Assembly (NCBI GenBank): GCA_045629065.1
Contig: JAZQQK010000037.1
Span: forward strand, 1-49,003
Length of the DNA: 49,003 nucleotides
Direction: 5' to 3'
Source of the DNA: JAKSSM01 sp045629065
GTDB taxonomy: Bacteria > Bacillota > Clostridia > Peptostreptococcales > Anaerovoracaceae
Under the pieces are notes generated by a model. That model did no database searches. It was given only the letters and a program-made list of their open reading frames with translations, and was not told the origin of the DNA. Shown piece by piece: positions 32,975 to 42,189 of this stretch. Every line of letters begins with the position of its first letter. The first letter of the stretch is position 1. A program made the translations under genes and the position numbers.

Positions 32975-33082
32975 TAGGCGTTCAAATATACCGGGCTTTG
33001 GACATAATGCCTATTCAATTTATTTAATTTAGTGATCCTGTCTAGTCGCCCCCGGCAAGGCGAAGCAAGATAGGGGAAGGAG
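32975..33082 (+). promoter_or_regulatory. Structured leader before rpsM
   Basis: The 125-nt rpmJ-rpsM gap holds TAGGC (32975-32979) / GCCTA (33009-33013) and a two-part hairpin: CCTGTCT (33037-33043) with AGATAGG (33068-33074), and inside it TCGCC (33046-33050) with GGCGA (33059-33063). The hairpin abuts the AAGGAG ribosome binding site (33077-33082). It shares a core with the element before rplC. Feedback by a ribosomal protein such as S4 is possible, unproven. Confidence 0.55.
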
Positions 33083-33088
33083 AACAAT

Positions 33089-33457
33089 ATGGCTCGTATA
33101 GCCGGTGTTGACTTACCAAGAGAAAAGAGAGTTGAAATCGGACTCACTTACATCTATGGTATTGGTTTACCAACATCCAAGGACATCTTAGCTGAGGCAA
33201 AGGTTAACCCAGATACAAGAGTTAAGGACCTCACAGAAGATGAAATCAAACAAATTACTACTATCATCAACGAAAAGTATCTCGTTGAAGGTGACTTAAG
33301 ACGTGAAGTATCTCTTAACATTAAGAGACTCATGGAAATCGGTTCTTACAGAGGAATCCGTCATAGACGTGGTCTTCCTGTAAGAGGACAAAAGACTAAG
33401 ACTAACGCTAGAACTCGTAAGGGTCCTAAGAAGACAGTCGGAAGATCAAAGAAGTAA
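33089..33457 (+). CDS. rpsM: 30S ribosomal protein S13
   Basis: 122 residues: MARIAGVDLPREKRVEIGLTYIYGIG, then GSYRGIRHRRGLPVRGQKTKTNARTRKGPKKTV. It forms head bridges to the 50S subunit. First gene of the alpha-operon part (S13, S11, S4, alpha, L17), behind the structured leader at 32975-33082. Confidence 0.98.
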   Translation: MARIAGVDLPREKRVEIGLTYIYGIGLPTSKDILAEAKVNPDTRVKDLTEDEIKQITTIINEKYLVEGDLRREVSLNIKRLMEIGSYRGIRHRRGLPVRGQKTKTNARTRKGPKKTVGRSKK

Positions 33458-33472
33458 GGAGGTAGACGTAAA

Positions 33473-33856
33473 ATGGCACAAGTAAAAGCTAAGAAAAGAG
33501 AGCGTAAGAACATTGAAAAAGGTCAGGCTCACATCCAGTCTACTTTCAATAACACTTTAGTTACTCTCACAGATATGAGCGGAAACGCATTAAGCTGGTG
33601 TTCAGCAGGTTCACTTGGATTCAAGGGCTCCAGAAAATCAACACCATATGCTGCACAAATGGCAGCAGAAGAAGCTGCAAAGGCTGCAATGATTCACGGT
33701 CTTAAGACTGTAGAAGTTTATGTAAAGGGACCAGGTTCCGGAAGAGAATCTGCGATAAGAGCATTACAAACTGCAGGTCTTGAAATCACTATGATTCGTG
33801 ATATCACACCAATTCCACACAATGGATGCAGACCACCAAAGCAGAGAAGAGTATAG
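33473..33856 (+). CDS. rpsK: 30S ribosomal protein S11
   Basis: 127 residues with HIQSTFNNTLVTLTDMSGNALSWCSAGSLGFKGSRKSTPYAAQ and the end ITPIPHNGCRPPKQRRV. A platform protein near the E site. AAGGAGG precedes the start. Confidence 0.98.
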   Translation: MAQVKAKKRERKNIEKGQAHIQSTFNNTLVTLTDMSGNALSWCSAGSLGFKGSRKSTPYAAQMAAEEAAKAAMIHGLKTVEVYVKGPGSGRESAIRALQTAGLEITMIRDITPIPHNGCRPPKQRRV

Positions 33857-33875
33857 GAAAGGAGGAGTAATTTAA

Positions 33876-34496
33876 ATGGCAAGATATACATGTGCAAACT
33901 GCAAATTATGCAGAAGAGAAGGACAAAAGCTTTTCTTAAAGGGTGAAAGATGCTACAGCACAAAGTGTGCTTTAGAAAAGAGAAATTACGCTCCTGGACA
34001 ACATGGTCAGAATAGAAAGAAACAATCTGAATATGGTACTCAGTTAAGAGAAAAGCAAAAGGCAAAGAGATTCTATGGTATGCAAGAAACTCAGTTCAGA
34101 AACTTATTTGACAAGGCTGCTAAGCTCGCTGGTAAGACTGGTGAAAACTTACTCATCTTACTCGAAACTAGACTTGACAATGTAGTATTCAGACTTGGTT
34201 TTGCTGCTTCCAGAAAAGAAGCTAGACAGCTTGTAACTCACGGTCACTTTACTGTAAATGGCAAGAAGGTTGATATTCCATCCTTAGAATTAAAGGCTGG
34301 AGACGTTGTTGCTGTTAAGGAAAAGAGCACTAAGTCACCTAAGTTCAAGGAAGTTAAGGAAATGCAAATCACAGTTCCTGCTTGGTTGGATGTAGACGTA
34401 AACAAGTTACAGGGTAAAATCCTTGCTATGCCAAAGAGAGAAGAAATTGACACTCCAATCGCAGAGCACTTAATCGTCGAGTTATATTCCAAGTAA
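33876..34496 (+). CDS. rpsD: 30S ribosomal protein S4, cysteine-rich N-terminus
   Basis: 206 residues, primary 16S rRNA binder and fidelity protein. The N-terminus has C6, C9, C12, C26 and C31, consistent with a zinc-binding type. The S4 RNA-binding domain has RLDNVVFRLGFAASRKEARQLVTHGHFTVNGKK. S4 autoregulates translation in several bacteria. AAAGGAGG precedes the start. Confidence 0.98.
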   Translation: MARYTCANCKLCRREGQKLFLKGERCYSTKCALEKRNYAPGQHGQNRKKQSEYGTQLREKQKAKRFYGMQETQFRNLFDKAAKLAGKTGENLLILLETRLDNVVFRLGFAASRKEARQLVTHGHFTVNGKKVDIPSLELKAGDVVAVKEKSTKSPKFKEVKEMQITVPAWLDVDVNKLQGKILAMPKREEIDTPIAEHLIVELYSK

Positions 34497-34546
34497 TCTG
34501 ATTAATTCATTAGTTAATGCACTTGGAATGATAAGGAGGATTTTCA

Positions 34547-35491
34547 ATGATTGAGATCGAAAAGCCAACAATCGAAAAGTATATCGATGAAGCTGGTAAT
34601 TATGGCAAGTTTGTAGTAGAACCGCTCGAAAGAGGCTATGGTACTACATTAGGAAATGCACTTAGAAGAATTCTTTTAAGCTCACTTCCTGGCGCTGCTG
34701 TAACATCCGTAAAAATCGACGGAGTACTTCACGAGTTTTCAACAATTCCTGGCGTTAAAGAAGACGTTACAGAAATCATCTTAAACTTAAAGAAGTTAGC
34801 AATTAGATTAGATGGAGAAGACACAAAGCGAGTTGTTATCAACGCTGTAGGTCCAAAGGAAGTAACAGCTGCTGATATCATCGGAGGCAGTGATATGGAA
34901 ATTTTCAATCCTGACCTCCACATCGCTACACTTGCTGAAAATGCAAGCTTAGTAATGGAAATCAACATCGCTACTGGTCGTGGATATGTTCCTGCAGAAA
35001 TGAATAAGACTGAAGATACACCAATCTCAGTAATTCCTGTAGACTCTATCTACACTCCTGTTAAGAAGGTTAACTTCACAGTAGAAAATACAAGAGTTGG
35101 TCAGGTAACTGACTATGACAAGCTCATCCTTGAAATCTGGACAGACGGATCAATCAAGCCAGACGAGGGTGTTTCCATCGGTGCAAAGATTATGCAAGAG
35201 CACTTAAATCTCTTCATCGCTTTAACTGATGCAACAGCTTCAATGGACTTCATGGTTGAAAAGGAAGAAGACCAGAAGGAAAAGGCACTCGAAATGACAA
35301 TTGAAGAATTAGAACTCTCAGTTCGTTCATTTAATTGCTTAAAGCGTGCTGGAATCAACACTGTTGAAGAGCTCACTCAAAAGTCTGAAGATGACATGAT
35401 GAAGGTTAGAAACCTCGGTAAGAAGTCACTCGACGAAGTAAAAGCGAAATTAGATGAGTTAGGTCTTGGATTAAGATCTAACGAAGATTAA
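34547..35491 (+). CDS. rpoA: RNA polymerase alpha subunit
   Basis: 314 residues. The N-terminal dimerisation domain carries VEPLERGYGTTLGNALRRILLSSLPGAAVTSVKIDGVLHEF. The C-terminal domain, which binds UP elements and activators, is FNCLKRAGINTVEELTQKSEDDMMKVRNLGKKSLDEV. The 50-nt gap after rpsD is AT-rich with AAGGAGG. Confidence 0.99.
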   Translation: MIEIEKPTIEKYIDEAGNYGKFVVEPLERGYGTTLGNALRRILLSSLPGAAVTSVKIDGVLHEFSTIPGVKEDVTEIILNLKKLAIRLDGEDTKRVVINAVGPKEVTAADIIGGSDMEIFNPDLHIATLAENASLVMEINIATGRGYVPAEMNKTEDTPISVIPVDSIYTPVKKVNFTVENTRVGQVTDYDKLILEIWTDGSIKPDEGVSIGAKIMQEHLNLFIALTDATASMDFMVEKEEDQKEKALEMTIEELELSVRSFNCLKRAGINTVEELTQKSEDDMMKVRNLGKKSLDEVKAKLDELGLGLRSNED

Positions 35492-35517
35492 TAGAATCTG
35501 AGAAAGGAGATACAGTC

Positions 35518-35859
35518 ATGCCTGGATATAGAAAATTAGGCAGACCTTCTGCTTACAGAAAGTCAATGTTAAGAAACCTCGTTACTGATTTACTCAGAGA
35601 AGGCCGCATTGAAACTACTGAAATGAGAGCAAAGGAAGCAAAGAGACAAGCTGAAAAGTTAATCACTTTAGCTAAGAGGGGCGACCTTCACGCAAGACGT
35701 CAAGCTTTAGCTTATGTATATGACGAATCCGTTGTTACAAAGTTATTTGACGAAATCGCTCCAAAGTATGCTGATAGACAAGGTGGATATACTAGAATTC
35801 TTAAGTTAGGTCCTCGTCAAGGAGACACAGCTGAAGTAGTATTCCTCCAATTAGTTTAA
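35518..35859 (+). CDS. rplQ: 50S ribosomal protein L17
   Basis: 113 residues: MPGYRKLGRPSAYRKSMLRNLVTDLL, GRIETTEMRAKEAK, and the GGYTRILKLGPRQGDTAEVVFLQLV end. The last gene of the superoperon. In many Bacillota ecfA1 would follow; here a terminator does, and the ECF genes lie 25 kb upstream. Confidence 0.98.
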   Translation: MPGYRKLGRPSAYRKSMLRNLVTDLLREGRIETTEMRAKEAKRQAEKLITLAKRGDLHARRQALAYVYDESVVTKLFDEIAPKYADRQGGYTRILKLGPRQGDTAEVVFLQLV

Positions 35860-35877
35860 TACATACAAAGCAAATAA

Positions 35878-35908
35878 CCCGCTGCGAAAGCAGCGGGTTT
35901 TGTTTTGC
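35878..35908 (+). terminator. Strong terminator closing the ribosomal superoperon
   Basis: CCCGCTGC (35878-35885), GAAA tetraloop, GCAGCGGG (35890-35897), then TTTTGTTTT. The rest of the gap to gdhA is very AT-rich with a TATGAT -10-like box at 35960-35965 but no convincing -35. Confidence 0.95.
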
Positions 35909-36070
35909 CCTTAAAAAATGCGAATTATTCTATGAAAAGTATTTAAAAGTTATATAAATTATGATAGACTATTTTCCAATGAGTATATGATTTTGGATTA
36001 TTTAATAGAGTATTTCTTTTAAAAAATATACATTCATAATTTACTAGAAAAGATTTAGGAGAAAAATATC

Positions 36071-37414
36071 ATGGGAAAACTAGTTGATAAGTATATCGAA
36101 CTCGCTAAAAAAAGAAATCCTGGCGAGCCAGAATTCATTCAAACAGTTACAGAAGTTCTTACTTCTATTGAACCAGTATTAGAAGCACACCCAGAGTACA
36201 TCGAGGCTGGATTAGTAGAAAGATTAATTGAACCAGAAAGAGGCATTTCTTTCAGAGTTACTTGGGTTGATGACAATGGCAAAGTTCAAGTAAACCGGGG
36301 CTACAGATATCAGTTTAATTCTGCTCTTGGACCATACAAGGGAGGCTTAAGATTCGCACCTAACGTATATCCAGGAATTATTAAGTTCCTTGGCTTCGAG
36401 CAAATTTTCAAGAATTCCTTAACAGGTCTTCCAATCGGTGGCGGCAAGGGTGGTTCGGATTTTGATCCTAACGGTAAATCAGACGCTGAAATTATGAGAT
36501 TCTGCCAAGCATTTATGACAGAACTCTATAGACATATTGGACCAGAAATCGACGTTCCAGCTGGCGACCTCGGTGTGGGCGCTAGAGAAATCGGTTATCT
36601 CTTTGGTCAATACAAGAGAATCACAGGCAGATTCGATGGTGGTGTTCTCACAGGTAAAGGCATCCCTTATGGTGGCTTATGTGGTAGAACAGAAGCTACA
36701 GGCTACGGTATTGTATTCTTTGCAAGAGAAGTTTTGAAGCATCAAGGCGAAACTCTTGAGGGCAAGCGTTGCGTAGTATCCGGCTTCGGCAATGTAGCTT
36801 GGGGTACTGTTCAAAAACTCAATCAGATGGGTGCTAAGGTAATCGCAATCTCCGGACCAGATGGATACATCGTAGACGAAGATGGCGTAAAGGGTGAAAA
36901 GGAAGATTTCATGCTTGAATTAAGAGCATCCGGCAAGAACAAGGTAGAACCTTACGCAGAAAAGTTCGGCGCAAAGTTCATAGCCGGCAAGAAACCTTGG
37001 GAATTAAAAGCTGATCTCTACTTCCCATGCGCTACACAGAACGAAATCTTAATTGAAGATGCTAAGACAATGGTAGCAAACGGCTGCAAGTACTTAATCG
37101 AAGGTTCCAACATGCCTTCCACAAACGAAGCAATCAAGTATCTCCAGGAAAACGGCGTAATCGTTGCTCCTTCCAAGGCAGTAAACGCTGGTGGAGTTTC
37201 CTGCTCATGCATTGAAATGGGACAGAATGCAGGTCACACAGTATTCAGCCCAGCTCAGGTTTATGAACAGCTCGAAACAATCATGGTTAACATCCACAAG
37301 AACTCAGCTGAAGCCGCAGAGCGTTATGGCTTAGGCTACGACCTCGTAAAGGGCGCTAACATCGCAGGCTTCGAGAAAGTCGCAAAAGCCATGATGGCCC
37401 AAGGACTCGTATAA
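36071..37414 (+). CDS. gdhA: Glutamate dehydrogenase (hexameric, clostridial type)
   Basis: Interconverts glutamate and 2-oxoglutarate plus ammonia. The 447-residue protein has the substrate and catalytic lysines K90 (GPYKGG), K114 and K126 (PIGGGKGGSDF), and the Rossmann motif SGFGNVAWG. Length and motifs fit the roughly 450-residue hexameric family. NAD or NADP use cannot be decided by eye. Start after TTAGGAG. It is a single-gene unit between the superoperon terminator and a large foldback terminator. Confidence 0.96.
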   Translation: MGKLVDKYIELAKKRNPGEPEFIQTVTEVLTSIEPVLEAHPEYIEAGLVERLIEPERGISFRVTWVDDNGKVQVNRGYRYQFNSALGPYKGGLRFAPNVYPGIIKFLGFEQIFKNSLTGLPIGGGKGGSDFDPNGKSDAEIMRFCQAFMTELYRHIGPEIDVPAGDLGVGAREIGYLFGQYKRITGRFDGGVLTGKGIPYGGLCGRTEATGYGIVFFAREVLKHQGETLEGKRCVVSGFGNVAWGTVQKLNQMGAKVIAISGPDGYIVDEDGVKGEKEDFMLELRASGKNKVEPYAEKFGAKFIAGKKPWELKADLYFPCATQNEILIEDAKTMVANGCKYLIEGSNMPSTNEAIKYLQENGVIVAPSKAVNAGGVSCSCIEMGQNAGHTVFSPAQVYEQLETIMVNIHKNSAEAAERYGLGYDLVKGANIAGFEKVAKAMMAQGLV

Positions 37415-37427
37415 TAATTTGCATAAA

Positions 37428-37562
37428 AAAGCCCCCTTATATGGGAGAACGGGTTTGCCGACCGTCGGCACTTAGCGTTTGGCCGCGTAAGCTGGCCAGA
37501 GCTTAGTACCGCTACGCGAAGGCACCCGCGCGAGTGAAAGTTCTACCATATAAGGGGGCTTT
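37428..37562 (+). repeat. 135-nt foldback with terminator outer stem after gdhA
   Basis: AAAGCCCCCTTATATGG (37428-37444) pairs perfectly, 17 bp, with CCATATAAGGGGGCTTT (37546-37562). After one mismatch AGAAC (37446-37450) pairs with GTTCT (37540-37544). Inside, GGGT..GCC pairs with GGCACCC (37451-37459 / 37521-37527), and smaller hairpins are GCCGA/TCGGC (37457-37469) and TAAGCT/AGCTTA (37488-37505). The interior is clearly more GC-rich than the flanks. The outer stem acts as a terminator for gdhA; the interior is unexplained. Confidence 0.85.
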
Positions 37563-37580
37563 AATATGCAATTGAGAATA

Positions 37581-37609
37581 TTGACCGTCTCACTTTAGTG
37601 TGCTAAACT
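37581..37609 (+). promoter_or_regulatory. Promoter of yerC-pcrA-ligA unit
   Basis: TTGACC (37581-37586), 17-nt spacer, TAAACT (37604-37609). GGGGGGTG at 37629-37636 precedes the yerC start. Confidence 0.8.
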
Positions 37610-37641
37610 GATAGTATCCTAAATTATAGGGGGGGTGCAAA

Positions 37642-37959
37642 ATGGCTAATTACTCAAATGAATCAATCGAAAGATTGTACAGAGCGATAGTGAACATTTC
37701 ATCAGAAGAGGAATGCAAAAAGTTTCTCGAAGACATCTGTACGATCAAAGAAATTCAGGATATGGCACAGCGCTTAGATACAGCAGTTTTGTTGGATCGT
37801 GGCTTAAGTTACCAAAAAATAGCCGAAGCTGTCGGTGCCAGCAGCGCCACTATTAGCCGTGTAAATCGTTGTCTGGTTTACGGCGCAGGTGGATATAAAG
37901 AAACTATAGAAAGAATGTCAAAAGAAGACAAACAAAACGTGGGAAATGGATTTAAGTAG
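37642..37959 (+). CDS. yerC: TrpR/YerC-family DNA-binding protein
   Basis: 105 residues, almost all one TrpR-fold domain. The helix-turn-helix is visible in LLDRGLSYQKIAEAVGASSATISRVNRCL (about residues 50-78), matching the YerC/YecD subgroup of Bacillota. The ligand and targets are unknown; tryptophan is not implied. It overlaps pcrA by 14 nt, so it may influence expression of this repair operon or simply share it. Confidence 0.9.
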   Translation: MANYSNESIERLYRAIVNISSEEECKKFLEDICTIKEIQDMAQRLDTAVLLDRGLSYQKIAEAVGASSATISRVNRCLVYGAGGYKETIERMSKEDKQNVGNGFK

Positions 37960-40168
37960 ATTAAACAACAAGCAAAGAGAAGCCGCTATGCATATAGACG
38001 GCCCGCTTTTGATTTTGGCTGGGGCAGGCTCCGGTAAGACTGCAACTATGACTCATAGAATCGCATACCTTATAGAGCAAGGAGTCAGACCATACGAAAT
38101 ATTAGCGGTTACGTTTACAAACAAAGCAGCAAACGAGATGCGAGAGAGAGTTCAAAAACTCGTAGGGGAAACTCGTGGCATGTGGATATTAACATTCCAC
38201 GCAATGAGCCTTAGAATCATACGTGAATACTATGAGGTTATAGGCTACAAAGAAAATTTTACAGTGTATGATACTGTGGACACTAAGACCTTATTAAAGA
38301 ACATTTTGAAGGATCTTAATGTAGATACTAAGGCTATGCCACAGCCATATATCACAGCAATTATCAGCAAGCAAAAGGAAAAGGATATCGATCCAGAAAA
38401 GTTCTTAGAATATTCCGGTGGAGGCTTTAGAGAGAAGAAAATATACGAGGTCTACAAGGAATATCAGAAGCGTTTAAAGAACAATAACGCAATGGATTTT
38501 GATGACCTGCTTTTGAATTGCTTACACATATTAAAGAAGTGTCCAGAGGCACTCGCTAATTATCAGGAGCGCTTCCGCTACATCATGGTAGACGAGTATC
38601 AGGACACTAATCATATTCAATACGAAATCATCAGTATGCTCGCAAGCCGCTATGAAAACTTAGCCGTAGTCGGAGACGACGACCAGTGCATCTATGAGTG
38701 GCGTGGTGCGGACATCGCGAATATATTAGACTTTGAAAAGGACTTTCCTAACGCTAAGGTTATTAAGCTCGAGCAGAATTATCGTTCCTTTGGAAACATT
38801 CTTGCCGCAGCACATTCAGTAATCAAAAATAATCGCGGTCGTAAGGACAAGGAACTTTGGACGGATAAGGCTCCTGGCGATAAGATTGTATATAAGAGAG
38901 CCACAAGCGATAAAGAAGAGGCAAACTATGTAGCTCAGCAAATTTCACTCATGTCAGGAACACATGGATACGACGATTTTGCTGTTCTATATAGAACTAA
39001 TGCTCAGTCCAGACTTTTCGAAGATTCATTAAGAAAGCTCAACATTCCGTATCAGGTTCTTTCGGGTTTCAGCTTTTATGAAAGAAAAGAAACGAAGGAC
39101 ATGATTTGCTATATGAGATTAGTAGTCAATCCAGATGACGACATCGCGCTCGAGCGTGTAATCAACGAGCCAAAGCGTGGTGTGGGGCCAACTACACTCG
39201 CAAAGCTTAAAGCGCTTTCCATGGTAGTCAACAAATCTCTATTCGATGTTTTAGACGAACCAGAGATTCAAGAATCATTGAATGCTAAGGCACGTGAAGA
39301 GGTTAGGAAATTTGTAGAGTTAATCAAACTCTGCCAGGCCGAAAAGGCGAACCTTAGAGTTTCGGATATATACGACAATCTTTTAATAAAGTCAGGTTAC
39401 ATGAAGGCACTCGAAGACGAAAATACTGTAGAATCTGAGAGCAGAATTGAGAACCTCTTAGACTTCAAATCGTTCATATACGATTTTGAAAAGGAAAAGT
39501 TAGATGCCAATGAAGAGGCAACTTTGGATGAGTTCTTGGAGAGAGTATCCACTAATAGTGACCAGGATAACTATGATTCCGAGAACGGCAAGGTTTCCCT
39601 CATGACAATGCACAGCGCTAAAGGACTTGAATTCCCGGTAGTATTCATTCCAGGCATGGAAGAGGGCCTTTTCCCTTCAGCTAGAGCCATTGATGAGGGC
39701 GAGAACGGCATGGAAGAGGAGCGCAGACTTTGCTATGTGGGAATGACTAGAGCTATGGAAAAACTCTATCTCACATCCGCAGAATACAGAGTACTATACG
39801 GTAAACCAGACTATACGACTGAGTCTACTTTCCTAAAGGAATTGGACAAGGACGTGCTCGACAAGGCAGGCGACAGCGTATATCAAGGTAGCCGTAGATT
39901 TAACAACAAGATGGGTATTGACACAGGAAGCTTCGATGGTTTTGCGGAGAAGGCTTTCGTGCCATACGACCCACTAAAATATGCAAAAGCTGAAATCAAA
40001 AAGGCAGTGGGTGAGACGGAGTTCACAGAAGGTGATAATGTTACTCATGCAAAATTCGGTCACGGCATCGTAGTCGAAATGGATGAGAAGACTGTGACGG
40101 TAATATTTGATACAGTTGGAACTAAAAAATTAGCCAAGGGTGTAGCACCGCTTAAGAAGGTAAACTAA
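37946..40168 (+). CDS. pcrA: ATP-dependent DNA helicase PcrA/UvrD
   Basis: A 740-residue superfamily 1A 3'-5' helicase for repair and replication-fork clearance. Motifs in order: Q-motif LNNKQREA (6-13), Walker A AGAGSGKT (25-32), VDEYQDTN (motif II), GDDDQCIYEWRGA (motif III), QNYRS (motif IV), LMTMHSAKGLEFPVVF (motif V) and LCYVGMTRAMEKLYL (motif VI). The C-terminal tudor-like domain (DNVTHAKFGHGIV...LAPL-type end) binds RNA polymerase in PcrA. Starts inside yerC; stop overlaps ligA. Confidence 0.97.
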   Translation: MDLSRLNNKQREAAMHIDGPLLILAGAGSGKTATMTHRIAYLIEQGVRPYEILAVTFTNKAANEMRERVQKLVGETRGMWILTFHAMSLRIIREYYEVIGYKENFTVYDTVDTKTLLKNILKDLNVDTKAMPQPYITAIISKQKEKDIDPEKFLEYSGGGFREKKIYEVYKEYQKRLKNNNAMDFDDLLLNCLHILKKCPEALANYQERFRYIMVDEYQDTNHIQYEIISMLASRYENLAVVGDDDQCIYEWRGADIANILDFEKDFPNAKVIKLEQNYRSFGNILAAAHSVIKNNRGRKDKELWTDKAPGDKIVYKRATSDKEEANYVAQQISLMSGTHGYDDFAVLYRTNAQSRLFEDSLRKLNIPYQVLSGFSFYERKETKDMICYMRLVVNPDDDIALERVINEPKRGVGPTTLAKLKALSMVVNKSLFDVLDEPEIQESLNAKAREEVRKFVELIKLCQAEKANLRVSDIYDNLLIKSGYMKALEDENTVESESRIENLLDFKSFIYDFEKEKLDANEEATLDEFLERVSTNSDQDNYDSENGKVSLMTMHSAKGLEFPVVFIPGMEEGLFPSARAIDEGENGMEEERRLCYVGMTRAMEKLYLTSAEYRVLYGKPDYTTESTFLKELDKDVLDKAGDSVYQGSRRFNNKMGIDTGSFDGFAEKAFVPYDPLKYAKAEIKKAVGETEFTEGDNVTHAKFGHGIVVEMDEKTVTVIFDTVGTKKLAKGVAPLKKVN

Positions 40169-42189
40169 TGGATCAATTAAGTATGTTCGGTACAATTGAA
40201 CAGGAAAAGAAACTAGAAAGCGAAGAGACTAGGATGAAGCGCGAACAGATGCAAAACATGATAGTTTTGCTCAACCAAGCTTCACGCGCATACTATCAGG
40301 AAGCTCGCGAGATCATGCCAAACAAAGAGTACGATGCGCTCTATGATCAGCTTGTGGCTCTCGAAAAAGAAACTGGCATAATTATGTCCAATAGCCCTAC
40401 GCAGAATGTAGGCTACGAGGTACTTTCGGAGCTACCTAAGGAAAAACATCCTTCTAAGATGCTTTCTTTGGACAAGACTAAGTCCGTGGATGATTTAGCA
40501 GCTTTCGCTGGCGAACAAGAGGCGGTAATGTCCTGGAAACTCGATGGACTAACTATTGTTCTTACATACGACGAGGGCGAGCTCAAAAAAGCTGTAACTC
40601 GTGGCAACGGCGAAATCGGTGAAGTTGTAACTAACAATGCAAAGTGTTTCACGAATGTGCCTACAAAGATTAAGTTCGACGGCGAGCTTGTACTTAGAGG
40701 GGAAGCTGTAATCACATATCCGGATTTTGAGCACATCAATGCTACTATTACTGATGAAAGTTCAAAATACAAGAACCCTCGCAATCTTTGTTCAGGTTCT
40801 GTTAGACAGCTTGACCCTAGAATTACAAAGGAGCGACATGTGAGGTTCAACGCCTTCGCTCTTGTATCTGCAGAGGGTAAGGAATTCAAGACGCGTACGG
40901 AACAGTTTGACTGGTTAGCAGATCTCGGCTTTGATGTCGTAGAACATAAAATAGTAACTCGCGAAACAATCCCAGATACAGTAAAGTGGTTTTCTGAAGC
41001 TATAGAAGATAACATCACTCCATCCGATGGTCTGGTGCTCTCATATAACGACATCGCTTACGGTAAGTCGTTAGGAATTACAGCGAAGTTCCCGAAGGAT
41101 TCCATCGCTTTCAAATGGCAAGATGAAGTGGCTAAGACTACTTTAAGGGAGATTGAATGGTCTGCTTCAAGAACAGGTCTCATCAATCCGGTTGCCATCT
41201 TCGATCCGGTAGAACTTGAAGGCACTACAGTTTCACGCGCTTCAGTTCACAACATAAGCGTAATGCGCGAGCTCGAACTCGGCATCGGCGATGAAATCCT
41301 AGTTTACAAAGCAAACATGATTATCCCACAGATTTCAGATAACCTTACTAAATCTAACAAACTTGAAATCCCTAAGGTTTGTCCGGTATGTGGTGGAGAC
41401 ACAGTAGTGCACGATGAGAACGGCGTTAAGACACTAATTTGTCCTAATCCAGAGTGCCCCGCAAAGCAGATTATGGGTTTCACTCATTTCGTAACAAGAG
41501 ATGCTATGAACATCGATGGACTTTCAGAGATGACTATCGAAAAGTTGGTAGATATGGGTCTAATCAAAGAGCTCGCAGACATCTTCCACATCGCTGATTA
41601 TAAAGAAAAAATTGTGGAGATGGAGGGCTTCGGAGAGAAATCTTTCGATAACCTCTTTAACTCGGTCGAGAAGGCACGAAATACAACGCCAGAACGACTT
41701 TTATACAGTTTAGGTATTCCTGAATTTGGAAAACAAAACGCCCGTATAATCGCAAAATTTGCGAAGAATAACTGGAATAAGATTCGCAACCTCACATACG
41801 ACGAGTTAATAACAATAGATGGTGTCGGCGATGTAATGGCAAACAATTATATCAGCTTTTTCAAAGACGAGAAAAAAGCGAAGATTGTGGATGATTTACT
41901 CGCTGAAGTTAAACTCGATGAGAGTTTTATAGAGGGTGGCAGCGGATTTGATGGTCTCACATTCGTAATCACTGGAAGCTTAAACGGCTATCCTAATAGA
42001 GATGCCCTTAAGGATGCAATTGAGGCCCAGGGCGGAAAGGTTGCAGGATCCGTATCAGCCAAAACAAGCTATTTAATTAATAATGATATAACTTCACAAT
42101 CAGGTAAAAATAAGACTGCGAAGGAACTCGGGGTTCCTATCATTGATGAAGAGACAATCACAAAATGGCTAGAAGAAGGTATTAGTTAA
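40168..42189 (+). CDS. ligA: NAD-dependent DNA ligase
   Basis: Seals nicks in replication and repair. The 673-residue enzyme has the adenylated lysine K124 in WKLDG, zinc finger C405, C408, C425 and C430, a helix-hairpin-helix region and a C-terminal BRCT domain (about 590-673). The first 25 or so residues precede the usual ligase start and include Q3-L4-S5-M6-F7, close to the bacterial beta-clamp-binding consensus. Start overlaps the pcrA stop (TAATG), which fixes this N-terminus unless a later ATG is used. Confidence 0.96.
   Translation: MDQLSMFGTIEQEKKLESEETRMKREQMQNMIVLLNQASRAYYQEAREIMPNKEYDALYDQLVALEKETGIIMSNSPTQNVGYEVLSELPKEKHPSKMLSLDKTKSVDDLAAFAGEQEAVMSWKLDGLTIVLTYDEGELKKAVTRGNGEIGEVVTNNAKCFTNVPTKIKFDGELVLRGEAVITYPDFEHINATITDESSKYKNPRNLCSGSVRQLDPRITKERHVRFNAFALVSAEGKEFKTRTEQFDWLADLGFDVVEHKIVTRETIPDTVKWFSEAIEDNITPSDGLVLSYNDIAYGKSLGITAKFPKDSIAFKWQDEVAKTTLREIEWSASRTGLINPVAIFDPVELEGTTVSRASVHNISVMRELELGIGDEILVYKANMIIPQISDNLTKSNKLEIPKVCPVCGGDTVVHDENGVKTLICPNPECPAKQIMGFTHFVTRDAMNIDGLSEMTIEKLVDMGLIKELADIFHIADYKEKIVEMEGFGEKSFDNLFNSVEKARNTTPERLLYSLGIPEFGKQNARIIAKFAKNNWNKIRNLTYDELITIDGVGDVMANNYISFFKDEKKAKIVDDLLAEVKLDESFIEGGSGFDGLTFVITGSLNGYPNRDALKDAIEAQGGKVAGSVSAKTSYLINNDITSQSGKNKTAKELGVPIIDEETITKWLEEGIS

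Noticed and set aside
21014..35859. Possible insertions or missing genes in the ribosomal superoperon
   Set aside because: Checked in order from rpsJ to rplQ: all expected genes are present and intact, including the short rpmD and rpmJ.
40413..41054. 213-codon open frame on the minus strand inside ligA
   Set aside because: It lies wholly antisense to a well-supported ligA, has no recognisable domain and follows the codon pattern of the sense gene.
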